Under the pieces are notes generated by a model. The model made no database searches, was not told where the DNA came from, and was given only the letters and a program-made list of their open reading frames with translations. A program made the position numbers and the translations under genes. Below are positions 27,610-36,556 of a DNA stretch of 64,000 nucleotides, piece after piece. Within the stretch, counting starts at the first letter, position 1, and each line of letters opens with the position of its first letter. Source of the DNA: Bradyrhizobium sp. sBnM-33. Its GTDB lineage: Bacteria > Pseudomonadota > Alphaproteobacteria > Rhizobiales > Xanthobacteraceae. The stretch covers positions 992,001-1,056,000 of the forward strand of contig NZ_CP136624.1 in NCBI RefSeq assembly GCF_032917945.1. The letters run 5' to 3'.

Positions 27610-27738
27610 GACGCGGCACGCCGCGCGCAGGGAAGGTGGGGCCGCCCATGGCCAGAGGGCGTTGTTGTTGCAAAGGCAATGGCTCCATCGCCGTACAGAC
27701 AAGCCACGGCGTATGGGGCGCCGCCTTCGCCGGGCCGC

Positions 27739-30615
27739 TTAGCTCGCCGCTTCCAGCCGTTCTTCGGTCAATAGCCGCATCGCGGCGTCGGCATCCATCG
27801 GCTCGCCGAAGGCAAACCCTTGCGCGTATTCGCAGCCCAACTGATAGAGCTCGACCGCATCCGAATCCGTCTCCGCGCCTTCCGCCACCACGTCCATGCC
27901 GAGGTCGTGCGCGAGCGCAATGATCGATTTGAGGATCACCGGGCGGGTGCCGCGGCTGGTGGTGCGCACGAAGGACTGGTCGATCTTGATAGTGTCGAAG
28001 GGAAAGCGCTGCAGGTAGGCTAGCGAGGAATGGCCAGTGCCGAAATCGTCGAGCGACAGTCCGGTGCCGAGTTCGCGAATGCGTGCCAGCATCTGTGCGG
28101 CATGCTCCGGATTCTCCATCACGAGCGATTCCGTCAGCTCAAGCTTAAGCGTGCCGCGCGCCACCGATGAGCGCGACAGCACGGTGCGGATATCGTGGAT
28201 CAAGTCATGGCGCAGCAACTGCCGCGAGGAAACGTTGACGGAGGCGAAGATCGGTTCGCGCGAGCGCATCGCGCGCTGCCACACCGAAAGCTGCCGCGCC
28301 GTCTGGTCCAGCACGAACATGCCGAGATCGACGATCAGGCCGATCTCCTCGGCAATCGTGATGAATTCCGACGGCGACATCCGGCCGAGCTTGGGATGAT
28401 CCCAGCGCGCCAGCGCCTCGAAGCCGGCGATCGAGCGATCTTCCAGCCGCACGATCGGCTGGTAGAGGATGCTGATTTCCTGCCGCTCGATGGCCCGGCG
28501 CAATTCGCTTTCCAGCGTTAGGCGGTCGGTCTTTCGCGCGCGCATCGCCGGCTTGTAGACGTCGATGCGGTCGCCGCCGATCCGCTTGGAATGATACATC
28601 GCAAGCTCGGCGTCCTTGATAATCTCGTCGGACAATTGCGCCTGAGGATCCGATAGCGCGAGCCCGATCGAAGCGGTCAGGAAGATCTCGCGGTCGTTGA
28701 AGGCGATCGGCGCGCGGATGGTCTTGCGGATGGTTTCGGCGAAGGCGGTGATGCGCGCCGGGTCCTGCTCCGATATCAGGATCAGGCCGAACTGGTCGCC
28801 GGCCAGCCGCGCCAGCGTATCCTGCGGTTTCAGGATACGCGTCAGCCTCCGCGCCAGCGTCAGCAGGATGGAGTCGCCGACCGCAATGCCGACGGAATCG
28901 TTGACCTGCTTGAAGCGATCGAGGTCGATCACCATCAGCGTCGGCCGCAGATTCGGCATGCTCTTGGCGAAATTCGCCACCGCGCCGAGGCGATCCATGA
29001 ACAGTTTGCGGTTGGGCAGGCCGGTGAGGTTGTCATGCACGGAGTCGTGCAGCATGCGCTCTTCGGCGTTCTTGATTTCGGTGACGTCGGTCAGCGTCCC
29101 AACCACGCGCGAGACTTCACCGTCGGAGCCGACCACCGGACGCGCCTTCAGCGCGAACCACATGAAGTGGCCATCAGGCGTGCGCAGGCGGAAATCCTGC
29201 ACCAGCCGGCCGCGGCGCTGGTCGAGCACGCTATCCAGCGCGGCGCGGAAGCGGTCCTGGTCGAGCGGGTGCAGCACCTCCAGCCATTTTGCGGCCGGTC
29301 CTTCCAGGGTGCCGCGCTTCAGTCCGAGCAGGCTTTCGGTCTCCGGGCTGGTGAACACTTTGTCGGCGGAAACGTCCCAGTCCCAGATCAGGTCGCCGGA
29401 GCCGGTCAGCGCCAGCGCGCGGCGCTCGATGTCGGAGACGATGCCGGTAGTCGCGCCGCCGCCGGCGAACGCGTGCTGCATCACCGTAAATCCGATCAGC
29501 ATCACGATCAGCACGAGGCCGCCGAGCAGCGCCGGACCCACGATGTCGTTGGTGACGCTTCCCGCCACCGTCATGCCGGCCGCGATCACCCAGACCACCA
29601 GAAGGAACCAGGTCGGGATCAACAACACCGCGCGGTCGAAGCCATGCGTCGAGAGATAGACGATCAGCGCGAAGCCGGCGAAGGCGATCAGCACCAGCGA
29701 GATGCGCGCGATGCCGGAAGCGACTGCAGGATCGAACAGCGCCAGCGCCACCAGCGAGCCGAGGAAGGCCAGCCAGCCGACAGTGATGTGGGAATAACGC
29801 ACATGCCAGCGGCTCAAGTTGAGATAGGCGAACAGGAACACCAGCAGCGTCGCCGCGAGGATCGCTTCGCCGGCCGCGCGCCAGACGCGCTCGGCGTTGT
29901 TCGACATGTCGAGCACCTTGCCCCAAAAGCCGAAATCGACGCCGATATAGACCAGCACCGCCCAGGCCAGCGCGGCGGCGGCGGGGAACATGATGCTGCC
30001 CTTGACCACGAACAGGATCGTCAGCACCAGCGCCAGCAGGCCCGAGATGCCGATCACGATGCCCTGGTAGAGCGTGAACGAGTTGACCTTGTCCTTGTAG
30101 GCGTCGGGTTCCCAGAGATAGAGCTGCGGCAGTTTGTCGGTGCGGAGCTCTGCCACGAATGTGATGACGGCGCCGGGGTCGAGCGTGATGCGGAAGATGT
30201 CGGCGGTTGCGCTTTCCTGGCGCTCGGGGCGATCGCCGGTCGAGGGCGTGATCGTTGCGATGCGCGACAGGCCGAGGTCGGGCCACAACAGGCCGGATGA
30301 TACGATGCGATAGTGTGGCGCGACGATCAGGCGGTCGAGCTGGTCGTCGGTATTGTTGGCCAGCGCGAACACCACCCAGTTCTGTCCGCCTTCGCGGGCG
30401 CGGACCTCGATGCGGCGGACGATGCCGTCGGTTCCCGGCGCGGTCGAAACCTGGATGCGGTCGGTTTCGCTGCGCTGGCGGTCGAGCACTGCGGTGAGAT
30501 CGATGGCAGGCGCGTCGCTGCGGACGCTGACCGCGTCAATGGCGTGCGCCGCCGGCGCGGCCGCAACAATCATGAGGCCCAGCGCAAGCAGCGCAAGGCA
30601 CCTGATCAGACGCAA
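27739..30615 (-). CDS. Membrane GGDEF/EAL protein with PAS domain, predicted c-di-GMP phosphodiesterase
   Basis: About 958 residues. A signal peptide and a periplasmic 7TMR-DISM-like beta domain precede seven or more membrane helices, then a PAS domain (GSGDLIWDWDVSADKVFTSP), GGDEF and EAL domains. The GGDEF active site is degenerate (AGDQF), whereas the EAL residues are complete: EALARW, NVSSRQ, ELTES, DDFGTG, KIDQSF and EGAE. I therefore predict phosphodiesterase activity with a regulatory GGDEF domain. The TTG at 30615 has GGAG nine bases upstream; a longer frame to 30762 would overlap the neighbouring gene and spoil the signal peptide. Confidence 0.87.
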   Translation of the reverse strand: MRLIRCLALLALGLMIVAAAPAAHAIDAVSVRSDAPAIDLTAVLDRQRSETDRIQVSTAPGTDGIVRRIEVRAREGGQNWVVFALANNTDDQLDRLIVAPHYRIVSSGLLWPDLGLSRIATITPSTGDRPERQESATADIFRITLDPGAVITFVAELRTDKLPQLYLWEPDAYKDKVNSFTLYQGIVIGISGLLALVLTILFVVKGSIMFPAAAALAWAVLVYIGVDFGFWGKVLDMSNNAERVWRAAGEAILAATLLVFLFAYLNLSRWHVRYSHITVGWLAFLGSLVALALFDPAVASGIARISLVLIAFAGFALIVYLSTHGFDRAVLLIPTWFLLVVWVIAAGMTVAGSVTNDIVGPALLGGLVLIVMLIGFTVMQHAFAGGGATTGIVSDIERRALALTGSGDLIWDWDVSADKVFTSPETESLLGLKRGTLEGPAAKWLEVLHPLDQDRFRAALDSVLDQRRGRLVQDFRLRTPDGHFMWFALKARPVVGSDGEVSRVVGTLTDVTEIKNAEERMLHDSVHDNLTGLPNRKLFMDRLGAVANFAKSMPNLRPTLMVIDLDRFKQVNDSVGIAVGDSILLTLARRLTRILKPQDTLARLAGDQFGLILISEQDPARITAFAETIRKTIRAPIAFNDREIFLTASIGLALSDPQAQLSDEIIKDAELAMYHSKRIGGDRIDVYKPAMRARKTDRLTLESELRRAIERQEISILYQPIVRLEDRSIAGFEALARWDHPKLGRMSPSEFITIAEEIGLIVDLGMFVLDQTARQLSVWQRAMRSREPIFASVNVSSRQLLRHDLIHDIRTVLSRSSVARGTLKLELTESLVMENPEHAAQMLARIRELGTGLSLDDFGTGHSSLAYLQRFPFDTIKIDQSFVRTTSRGTRPVILKSIIALAHDLGMDVVAEGAETDSDAVELYQLGCEYAQGFAFGEPMDADAAMRLLTEERLEAAS

Positions 30616-30736
30616 TGTGAGTACTCCGCGACCAACGACCCTCCCGGCCCAGCGAACGGGTCGGCGTTGCCAGCGATAAATGACATGAAAGCGAAGCAAA
30701 TCAAAGGGTTTCCACCCGCGCTTCGCTCGCGATCGG

Positions 30737-31735
30737 CTAGACTGCCAACACAATTTTGCCAATATGTGCTGACGTCTCCATCCGCCGGTGCGCGTCAGCC
30801 GCTTTTTCCAGCGGGAATGAGCTGTCCATCAGCGGTTTTACACGTCCTTCGCGCAACAGCGGCATCACCTTGGCCTCGATCGCGGCGACCATCGCTGCCT
30901 TATCCGCATTAGTACGGGGGCGCAGCGTGGAGCCGGTATGGGTCAGTCGCTTCACCATCACCTTGGCAATGTTGACGGTAACCTTGGCCCCGTTGAGCGT
31001 CGCGATCTGCACGATACGGCCGTCGACCGCGGCAGCGTCATAGTTGCGATCGACATAGTCGCCGGCGACCATGTCAAGGATTAGGTCGGCGCCGACATTG
31101 TTGGTCTCCGCCTTGACCACGGTGACGAAGTCCTCGGTCTTGTAATTGATCGCGCGGTCGGCGCCGAGCTTGAGGCATGCGTCGGCCTTGTCTTGCGAGC
31201 CGACGGTCACGATCACTTTGGAGCCGAACGCTTTCGCAAGCTGGATCGCCATGGTGCCGATGCCGGACGAGCCGCCGTGGATCAGAAGTGTTTCGCCGGG
31301 CTTGAGCCCGCCGCGCTCGAACACATTGTGCCAGACGGTCATCAGCGTTTCCGGGATCGCGCCGGCTTCCTGGATCGACAGCGACGGCGGCACCGCCATC
31401 GCCTGCGCGTCTTGCGCAATGCAATATTGGGCGTAGCCACCGCCCGCGACCAGCGACATCACCTTGTCGCCGAGCTTGTGCTTTTTGGCGCCTTCGCCGA
31501 GCGCCACCACTTCGCCCGCGATTTCAAGGCCGGGCAGGTCGCTGGCGCCGGGCGGCGGCGGGTAAGCGCCGGAGCGCTGCGCAACGTCGGGGCGGTTGAC
31601 ACCCGCCGCCATCACCTTGACCAGGATTTCGCCTGGGCCGGGCGTTGGAACGCTGCGGGTTTCGGGCAGCAACACCTCGGGGCCGCCGGGCTTGCTGATG
31701 CCGATGACGGTCATTTGCGCGGGCAGCTTTTCCAT
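30737..31735 (-). CDS. NAD(P)H quinone oxidoreductase, zinc-independent MDR family
   Basis: A 332-residue medium-chain oxidoreductase of the QOR/PIG3 type that reduces quinones or enones with NADPH. GPGEILVKVMAAGVNRPDVAQRSGAYP and PGLEIAGEV mark the catalytic domain; LLIHGGSSGIGTMAIQLAKA is the nucleotide loop. No zinc ligands are present. The ATG at 31735 has AAGGAC upstream; a start seven codons later (MTVIGISK) is possible. The longer frame from 31987 is rejected because it overlaps the divergent DUF1192 gene. Confidence 0.9.
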   Translation of the reverse strand: MEKLPAQMTVIGISKPGGPEVLLPETRSVPTPGPGEILVKVMAAGVNRPDVAQRSGAYPPPPGASDLPGLEIAGEVVALGEGAKKHKLGDKVMSLVAGGGYAQYCIAQDAQAMAVPPSLSIQEAGAIPETLMTVWHNVFERGGLKPGETLLIHGGSSGIGTMAIQLAKAFGSKVIVTVGSQDKADACLKLGADRAINYKTEDFVTVVKAETNNVGADLILDMVAGDYVDRNYDAAAVDGRIVQIATLNGAKVTVNIAKVMVKRLTHTGSTLRPRTNADKAAMVAAIEAKVMPLLREGRVKPLMDSSFPLEKAADAHRRMETSAHIGKIVLAV

Positions 31736-31855
31736 GATTTGTCCTTGCGAAAGGCTGAGGATTGAGGGCGGCCCCTGATTAGCCAGCCCGGCTGCGGCTG
31801 GCAACCGCGTGAAGGGACGGCCAGACCTGAAGGGAATGCCGAAAGGAGGAAATGC

Positions 31856-32047
31856 ATGGCCATCGAAGACGACGACAAGCCGCGGAAGAAAATCAGCCAT
31901 GAGATCGGCCAGGACCTGTCGCTGCTGTCGGTCGAGGAACTGACGGAGCGGATTGCGCTCTTGAATTCGGAAATCGCGCGGCTGCAAGAGGCCGTCACCA
32001 AAAAGCGCGCGTCAAAGGATGCCGCGAACAGTATTTTCAAGTCGTAG
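31856..32047 (+). CDS. DUF1192 family protein
   Basis: A 63-residue protein with AAAGGAGG directly upstream. The segment LSLLSVEELTERIALLNSEIARLQEAVTKKRASKDAA, a short amphipathic coiled coil, is the DUF1192 signature, a family confined to alphaproteobacteria and usually encoded near rcdA (DUF1465) as here. Function unknown; a small adaptor or structural coil is plausible. Confidence 0.88.
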   Translation: MAIEDDDKPRKKISHEIGQDLSLLSVEELTERIALLNSEIARLQEAVTKKRASKDAANSIFKS

Positions 32048-32209
32048 AATTCAAGCCGCGACCTCCTCTCGCCGTCGTCCCGGACAAGTGAGCGCAGCGA
32101 ACGCGATCCGCGACCCATGCGCCACAGCCCGGCTTGTGGCAGGCCGCTGGCCGACTTTCCCTCAATTTCATCCGCCGGTGGCTTTGGGTCCCAGCGCGCG
32201 CGCTGGCAT

Positions 32210-32330
32210 GTAGCCCGGATGGAGCCAACGGGTCGCGCGAATGCGCGCCCGATGACAGGCTCCGCGCAATCCGGGAACGCTCGATCTGGTTGCGCTGGCC
32301 CCGGATTTCGCTGCGCTCCATCCGGGCTAC
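32210..32330. repeat. GTAGCCCGG-family repeat carrying an inserted 45-base module
   Basis: The ends GTAGCCCGGATGGAG and GCTCCATCCGGGCTAC match the repeat after cysA. Bases 32222–32266 replace its usual short joint with a module that starts GAGCCAACGGGTCGCGCGA and ends ACAGGCTCCGCG. Almost the same module sits in the unrelated repeat at 33225–33345. Confidence 0.8.
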
Positions 32331-32444
32331 AATCGCTCGCAAGCAGGTCAATCACAAACTCGGCCAATGGCCGACATGGCAAACAATCCCTAAAGAAATT
32401 CGTTCGTTTACGGTCCGTTAAGCTTTCTCGATTATGACTGGCAT

Positions 32445-32540
32445 CGTCCTCGTTTGGACACCGAGTGGCTCCTGTCCACTCTGTTTGACGCCTCCCTGTT
32501 ATCAACTTCAAAAGCCGCCGGAAACGGCGGCTCTTTTTTG
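32445..32540 (+). ncRNA. Candidate small RNA upstream of rcdA
   Basis: No coding frame is seen, yet the stretch is structured: TGGACA...TGTCCA (and alternatively GAGTGG...CCACTC) can form a 5' hairpin at about 32455–32480, then an unpaired CGCCTCCCTGTTATCAACTTC, then a strong intrinsic terminator. The CCTCCC run could pair with ribosome-binding sites. A clear promoter was not found, so the 5' end is a guess. It might instead be the tail of a leader transcript. Confidence 0.4.
32513..32539 (+). terminator. Intrinsic terminator
   Basis: Stem AGCCGCCG / CGGCGGCT with a GAAA tetraloop followed by CTTTTTT. No gene on the + strand ends within 460 bases upstream, which supports a separate short transcript ending here. 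Confidence 0.85.
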
Positions 32541-32691
32541 TGCTCACCGCGGCTATTTTGTGCCCCCACGAGCTGGAAACCATAAATCCGGTTGCCGCTG
32601 GACTCTCGACGTCGCCCGAGCAATGATTTGTTCATCATAAGCCGGTGGTTCACAGCCGGTTGGGGCAAATAGTGGCGTGAGGGCGTTAACC

Positions 32692-33204
32692 ATGGCGGAC
32701 CGTTCGCAAAGCGAATCCGCGCTCGTTCTGTTCAGCGAGCGGCTGACTAATTCGGCGGCGTTCGGAACTCTCTTCCGGGAAGGCATGGATCTCGTCGAGG
32801 AAACCGCCGCCTATCTCGACGGCGACGGCCGCACCGAAGCCAAGGCGCTCGAACGTTCCGTCAGCCTTACTTACGCAACCGAAAGCATGCGCCTGACCAC
32901 CCGCCTGATGCAGCTTGCGTCGTGGCTGTTGCTGCATCGCGCAGTCAAGGAAGGCGAGATGACGCTGACCCAGGCCAATCGGGAAAAGACCAAGGTCAAG
33001 CTCACGGCCGCCGATCCCGGGCCGGAGGACATGATCGAGAAGCTCCCGCAGCAATTGCAGGATCTGATTGCGCGATCGATGAGCCTGCAGACGCGGGTCC
33101 GTCGGCTCGACATCTCGATCCACGCCGCGCCCGCGGAACGTGCGCCGATCGGCAATCCGCTGGTGCCGCAGCTCAACAGGTTGAAAGCGGCGTTCGAGCA
33201 GTAA
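32692..33204 (+). CDS. rcdA: DUF1465 family protein, RcdA-like protease adaptor
   Basis: A 170-residue helical protein of the DUF1465 family. The Caulobacter member, RcdA, delivers substrates such as CtrA to the ClpXP protease during the cell cycle. Conserved segments are FSERLTNSAAFGTLFREGMDLVEETAAYLDG, TYATESMRLTTRLMQLASWLLLHRAV and LIARSMSLQTRVRRLD. The ATG at 32692 is preceded by GAGGGCG. The synteny with DUF1192 upstream and rpmE downstream is the usual alphaproteobacterial one and supports the name. Confidence 0.85.
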   Translation: MADRSQSESALVLFSERLTNSAAFGTLFREGMDLVEETAAYLDGDGRTEAKALERSVSLTYATESMRLTTRLMQLASWLLLHRAVKEGEMTLTQANREKTKVKLTAADPGPEDMIEKLPQQLQDLIARSMSLQTRVRRLDISIHAAPAERAPIGNPLVPQLNRLKAAFEQ

Positions 33205-33224
33205 GCCCCGCAAACTCTCTCCGC

Positions 33225-33345
33225 CGTCATTGCGAGCCAACGGGTCGCGCGATGCGCGCCCGATGACAGGCTCCGCGAAGCAATCCATCTCTCAGCGCAT
33301 GTGGAGCGATGGATTGCTTCGTCGCTTTGCTCCTCGCAAATGACG
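33225..33345. repeat. CGTCATTGCGAG-family repeat carrying the same inserted module
   Basis: CGTCATTGCGAG...GAAGCAATCCATC is mirrored by GATGGATTGCTTCG...CTCGCAAATGACG, as in the copy at 23721–23807. Bases 33234–33277 hold a 44-base module nearly identical to the one at 32222–32266 (one-base indel). Confidence 0.8.
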
Positions 33346-33363
33346 AGGATAGGCCGCAGCGCC

Positions 33364-33397
33364 AAAACAAAAACGCCCCGGGCTACCCGGGGCGTTT
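33364..33397 (-). terminator. Intrinsic terminator of rpmE
   Basis: On the minus strand AAACGCCCCGGG-TAG-CCCGGGGCGTTTTTGTTTT forms a long GC stem followed by a T-rich run. It lies about 40 bases after the rpmE stop and may also stop transcription arriving from rcdA. Confidence 0.85.
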
Positions 33398-33433
33398 CGC
33401 ATTCTGAACCCAAGAAAGCAGGACCGGACGGCC

Positions 33434-33661
33434 TCAGTCCTTCTTGAGGAAACCCGAAAACTTCTTCTGGAAGCGCGACACTCGGCCGCCGCGGTCGAGG
33501 ATCTGCTGCGAGCCGCCGGTCCAGGCCGGATGCGATTTGGGGTCGATATCGAGGTTCAGCTTGTCGCCTTCCTTGCCCCAGGTGGAGCGGGTCTGGTACT
33601 CTGTCCCGTCGGTCATCACGACCGTAATCGTATGATAATTCGGGTGAATTTCGGCTTTCAT
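33434..33661 (-). CDS. rpmE: 50S ribosomal protein L31
   Basis: A 75-residue ribosomal protein: [20 protein letters not shown], then [20 protein letters not shown] and [16 protein letters not shown] are the L31 signatures. It lacks the zinc-binding CxxC pairs, so it is the C-minus form common in alphaproteobacteria. It is transcribed away from the ABC exporter gene and ends at a strong terminator. Confidence 0.95.
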   Translation of the reverse strand: MKAEIHPNYHTITVVMTDGTEYQTRSTWGKEGDKLNLDIDPKSHPAWTGGSQQILDRGGRVSRFQKKFSGFLKKD

Positions 33662-33842
33662 GGCATATCCTTCGGCGCGCCGGCGCCCGTCTCAAAAAGT
33701 CAGGGGATACGGGATTTGGCGGCTCTATAGCTCAGGAAGCCTGTCAAAACAAGCTACGTATATGTCCTGATTGGGAATCTCCCGGATTTGCCAGAGGGGG
33801 CCGCGGAGGCCTATCTGGGGGCAGAAAAACGGGTCGGATTTC

Positions 33843-35696
33843 ATGAGCGCAGTGGAACAGATTGAAGCCCCCCGCGGCACGCCGCCGCGCGACGCCCTGC
33901 TCGAGGAAGAGGCCTTCATCGAGAGCCAGTTGACGCAATCGCCTGCCAGGACCGGCGCCAGGCTTCGCCCGTTGCTGGCGCTCGCGCCCTATGTCGCGCG
34001 CTACCGCGGGCGCGCGGCGCTCGCCTTGATTTCGTTGACGATCGCGGCGATCACCACGCTGGTTGTGCCGATCGCGGTCAGGCGCATGATCGATTTCGGC
34101 TTCAGCCCGGAAGGCATCGCGCTGATCAACAGCTATTTCAGCGTCATGATCGCCATCGTCGCGGTACTGGCCGCGGCCAGCGCGTCCCGCTACTACCTCG
34201 TCATGACGATCGGCGAGCGTATCGTCGCCGATCTCAGGCGTGACGTGTTCGCGCATCTGGTCTCGCTGTCGCCGGCCTTCTTCGACTCCGCGCGTTCGGG
34301 CGAGTTGGTGTCGCGGCTCACCGCTGACACCACCCAGATCAAATCGGCGGTCGGCGCCTCGGTATCGATAGCGCTGCGCAACATGATGCTGTTCATCGGC
34401 GCCGCCACTATGATGGTGATCACGAGCCCGAAACTTTCAGGCTTCGTGCTGCTGGCGATCCCCGTGATCGTGATCCCGCTGGTCGCCTTCGGCCGCTGGG
34501 TGCGGCGGCTGTCGCGCAACGCGCAGGATACGCTGGCGGACGCCAGCGCGTATGCTTCCGAACTGGTCGGCGCGATCAGGACCGTGCAGGCCTGTACCAG
34601 CGAGCGGATGGCCACCGCCCGCTTCGGCGGCGAAGTCGAGCAGGCCTATGAGGCGGCGCGCAGCTCGACGCGGGCGCGCGCGGTGCTGACGCTGATCATC
34701 ATCTTCATCGTGTTCTCCAGCGTGGTGGCGATCCTCTGGGTCGGTTCGCACGACGTGCTGACTGGCCAGATCACGCCGGGCCGGCTCGGCCAGTTTGTGC
34801 TGTATGCCGCGTTCGCCGCGGCCGGTCTCGGCCAGCTCAGCGAGGTCTGGGGCGAAGTCTCGGCCGCATCAGGCGCGGCGGAGCGGCTATTCGAGATCCT
34901 TCGGGTGAAATCGCAGATCACGGCGCCGTCGCAGCCCGTTGCGCTGCCGCAGCCTGCGCGCGGCGACGTCGGGTTCGAGAACGTCAGCTTTGCCTATCCG
35001 GCGCGGCCGGACGTGCTCGCGGTCGACAATGTTTCGCTATCGGTCAAGGCGGGCGAGAAGGTCGCGATCGTAGGTCCCTCGGGTGCAGGCAAGAGCACGC
35101 TTTTTCATCTTCTGCTGCGGTTCTACGATCCGGCCAAGGGCACGATCTCGCTCGACGGAGTGCCGATCAAATCGGCGGATCCGCTTGACGTCCGCTCGCG
35201 GATTGCGCTGGTGCCGCAGGACTCGGTGGTATTCGCGGCTTCCGCGCGCGAAAACATCCGCTTCGGCCGGCCCGATGCCACCGACGCTGAGGTCGAGCGC
35301 GCCGCCGATCTCGCGCACGCCACCGAATTCCTGCGCAAGCTGCCCGGCGGCTTCGAGGCGCAACTTGGCGAGCGCGGCGTGACGCTGTCGGGCGGCCAGC
35401 GCCAGCGCATCGCGATCGCCCGCGCGATCCTGCGTGACGCGCCGCTATTGCTGCTCGACGAAGCCACGTCAGCGCTCGATGCCGAAAGCGAGACGCTGGT
35501 GCAGACCGCGCTGGAAGAGCTGATGCGCCATCGCACCACGCTCGTGATTGCCCATCGTCTGGCGACGGTATTGTCTTGCGACCGCATCATGGTGATGGAC
35601 CAGGGCAGGATCGTCGAACAGGGCACGCATGCCGAACTGGTCGCGGCGAACGGGCTGTACGCGCGATTGGCCCGGCTGCAGTTCAAGGGCGTGTAA
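33843..35696 (+). CDS. ABC exporter, fused membrane and ATPase domains (MsbA/HlyB class)
   Basis: A 617-residue half-transporter that works as a dimer. Six helices occupy about residues 50–330; the ATPase carries Walker [10 protein letters not shown], signature [15 protein letters not shown], Walker [13 protein letters not shown] and the H-loop IAHRL. The start is ATG 33843 ([10 protein letters not shown]); the 24 upstream codons in the same frame lack a ribosome site. It is divergent from rpmE. Similar exporters carry lipids, peptides or drugs; the substrate is not evident. Confidence 0.92.
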   Translation: MSAVEQIEAPRGTPPRDALLEEEAFIESQLTQSPARTGARLRPLLALAPYVARYRGRAALALISLTIAAITTLVVPIAVRRMIDFGFSPEGIALINSYFSVMIAIVAVLAAASASRYYLVMTIGERIVADLRRDVFAHLVSLSPAFFDSARSGELVSRLTADTTQIKSAVGASVSIALRNMMLFIGAATMMVITSPKLSGFVLLAIPVIVIPLVAFGRWVRRLSRNAQDTLADASAYASELVGAIRTVQACTSERMATARFGGEVEQAYEAARSSTRARAVLTLIIIFIVFSSVVAILWVGSHDVLTGQITPGRLGQFVLYAAFAAAGLGQLSEVWGEVSAASGAAERLFEILRVKSQITAPSQPVALPQPARGDVGFENVSFAYPARPDVLAVDNVSLSVKAGEKVAIVGPSGAGKSTLFHLLLRFYDPAKGTISLDGVPIKSADPLDVRSRIALVPQDSVVFAASARENIRFGRPDATDAEVERAADLAHATEFLRKLPGGFEAQLGERGVTLSGGQRQRIAIARAILRDAPLLLLDEATSALDAESETLVQTALEELMRHRTTLVIAHRLATVLSCDRIMVMDQGRIVEQGTHAELVAANGLYARLARLQFKGV

Positions 35697-35775
35697 CAAC
35701 CGCTGGAACCTAAAGTGTCGTCTCGCTGTTGCAACGCCGTGCTTTCTTGCCCGGCTGATTCAACAGGAGATAGTC

Positions 35776-35976
35776 ATGCCCTTTCGCCGCAGTGGTTTTG
35801 CCCTGACGCCGCCCTCGGTCGCGATCTTCCTGATTTCGCTCATACTTGCGGTTTGCGCGCTGCTCGTTCGTTACGCCCATGTGTCGATACCGATCATCAG
35901 CCCATCGCGCGCGTTCGATGCGCTGGCCATTGCTTATGTGCTGCTGACGGCGGGAGTTTTGATCCGGGGCGTGTAG
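35776..35976 (+). CDS. Small two-helix membrane protein
   Basis: A 66-residue protein with CAGGAGA about eight bases upstream of the ATG. Two hydrophobic stretches, SVAIFLISLILAVCALLV and FDALAIAYVLLTAGVLI, are joined by RYAHVSIPIISPSRA, so a helical hairpin in the inner membrane is expected. It follows the ABC exporter by 79 bases and may be co-transcribed. No function known. Confidence 0.72.
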   Translation: MPFRRSGFALTPPSVAIFLISLILAVCALLVRYAHVSIPIISPSRAFDALAIAYVLLTAGVLIRGV

Positions 35977-35993
35977 TTGTCGCCCACGCGAGT

Positions 35994-36093
35994 GTCGTCA
36001 CCCGCGAAAGCGGGTGACCCAGTATTCCAGAGACACCAGCAACTGAACCGAGAAGCCGCGGCGTACTGGATACCCGCATGCGCGGTATGACAC
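35994..36093. repeat. Intergenic hairpin repeat, GTCACCCGCGAAAGCGGGTGAC family
   Basis: GTCGTCACCCGCGAAAGCGG and the downstream TACTGGATACCCGCATGCGCGG surround CCAGTATTCCAG...GCGTACTGGATACC. The layout is that of the repeat at 15328–15426, with different outer bases. It separates a small + strand gene from the converging GNAT gene. Confidence 0.7.
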
Positions 36094-36112
36094 TGTCGGG
36101 CTGGGTGACGTG

Positions 36113-36556
36113 TTATGCTTTCCATTCCATCTTCAGCACCGGCCGCCCAGACGTCGGGTTCACATCCTCGCCGGCATGGACGAAGCCATTGCGCTCATAG
36201 AAGCGAATGGCGCGCGGGTTGTCCTTGTTGACGAGTAGCGTGACGCCCTTCGGAGAGATGCGCTTGGCCTCTTCAACCAACAGGTAGGCGACGCCGGAGC
36301 CCCAGTGCTCTGGCGCAACCACAAGCTGGTCGAGGTAGCCTTCGCGATCGACGGTGACAAAGCCGACCAGCGCGCCATCTTGTTCCGCGACCATAATCTC
36401 GGCCTTCGGTACGAGATCCCTGCGCCAGCGCCCGCGCCACCATTCCAGCCGTGAGGCGAAGTCGATATCAGGATAGGCCTCCTGCCAAGTGCGATGCCAC
36501 AGCTCGATTGCGGCTGCTTCATCCTCTGCTCGATAGAAGCGAGTGTAATACGCCAC
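36113..36556 (-). CDS. GNAT family N-acetyltransferase
   Basis: A 147-residue acetyltransferase. YYTRFYRAEDEAAAIELWHRTWQEAYPDI starts the domain; LDQLVVAPEHWGSGVAYLLVEEAK carries the acetyl-CoA loop (the usual Q/R-x-x-G-x-G/A appears as HWGSGVA), and NKDNPRAIRFYERNGF ends it. The GTG start shares one base with the stop of the OmpA-type gene upstream (TAGTG), so the two are coupled. Substrate unknown. Confidence 0.87.
   Translation of the reverse strand: MAYYTRFYRAEDEAAAIELWHRTWQEAYPDIDFASRLEWWRGRWRRDLVPKAEIMVAEQDGALVGFVTVDREGYLDQLVVAPEHWGSGVAYLLVEEAKRISPKGVTLLVNKDNPRAIRFYERNGFVHAGEDVNPTSGRPVLKMEWKA

Noticed and set aside
29035..30300. 421-residue frame antisense to the GGDEF/EAL gene
   Set aside because: His/Gln/Arg-rich composition typical of antisense frames in high-GC DNA; the other strand encodes clear domains.
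32210..33345. CRISPR array, because of repeated palindromic units
   Set aside because: The repeats are long, few, irregularly spaced and separated by genes; there are no spacers of constant length or cas genes.
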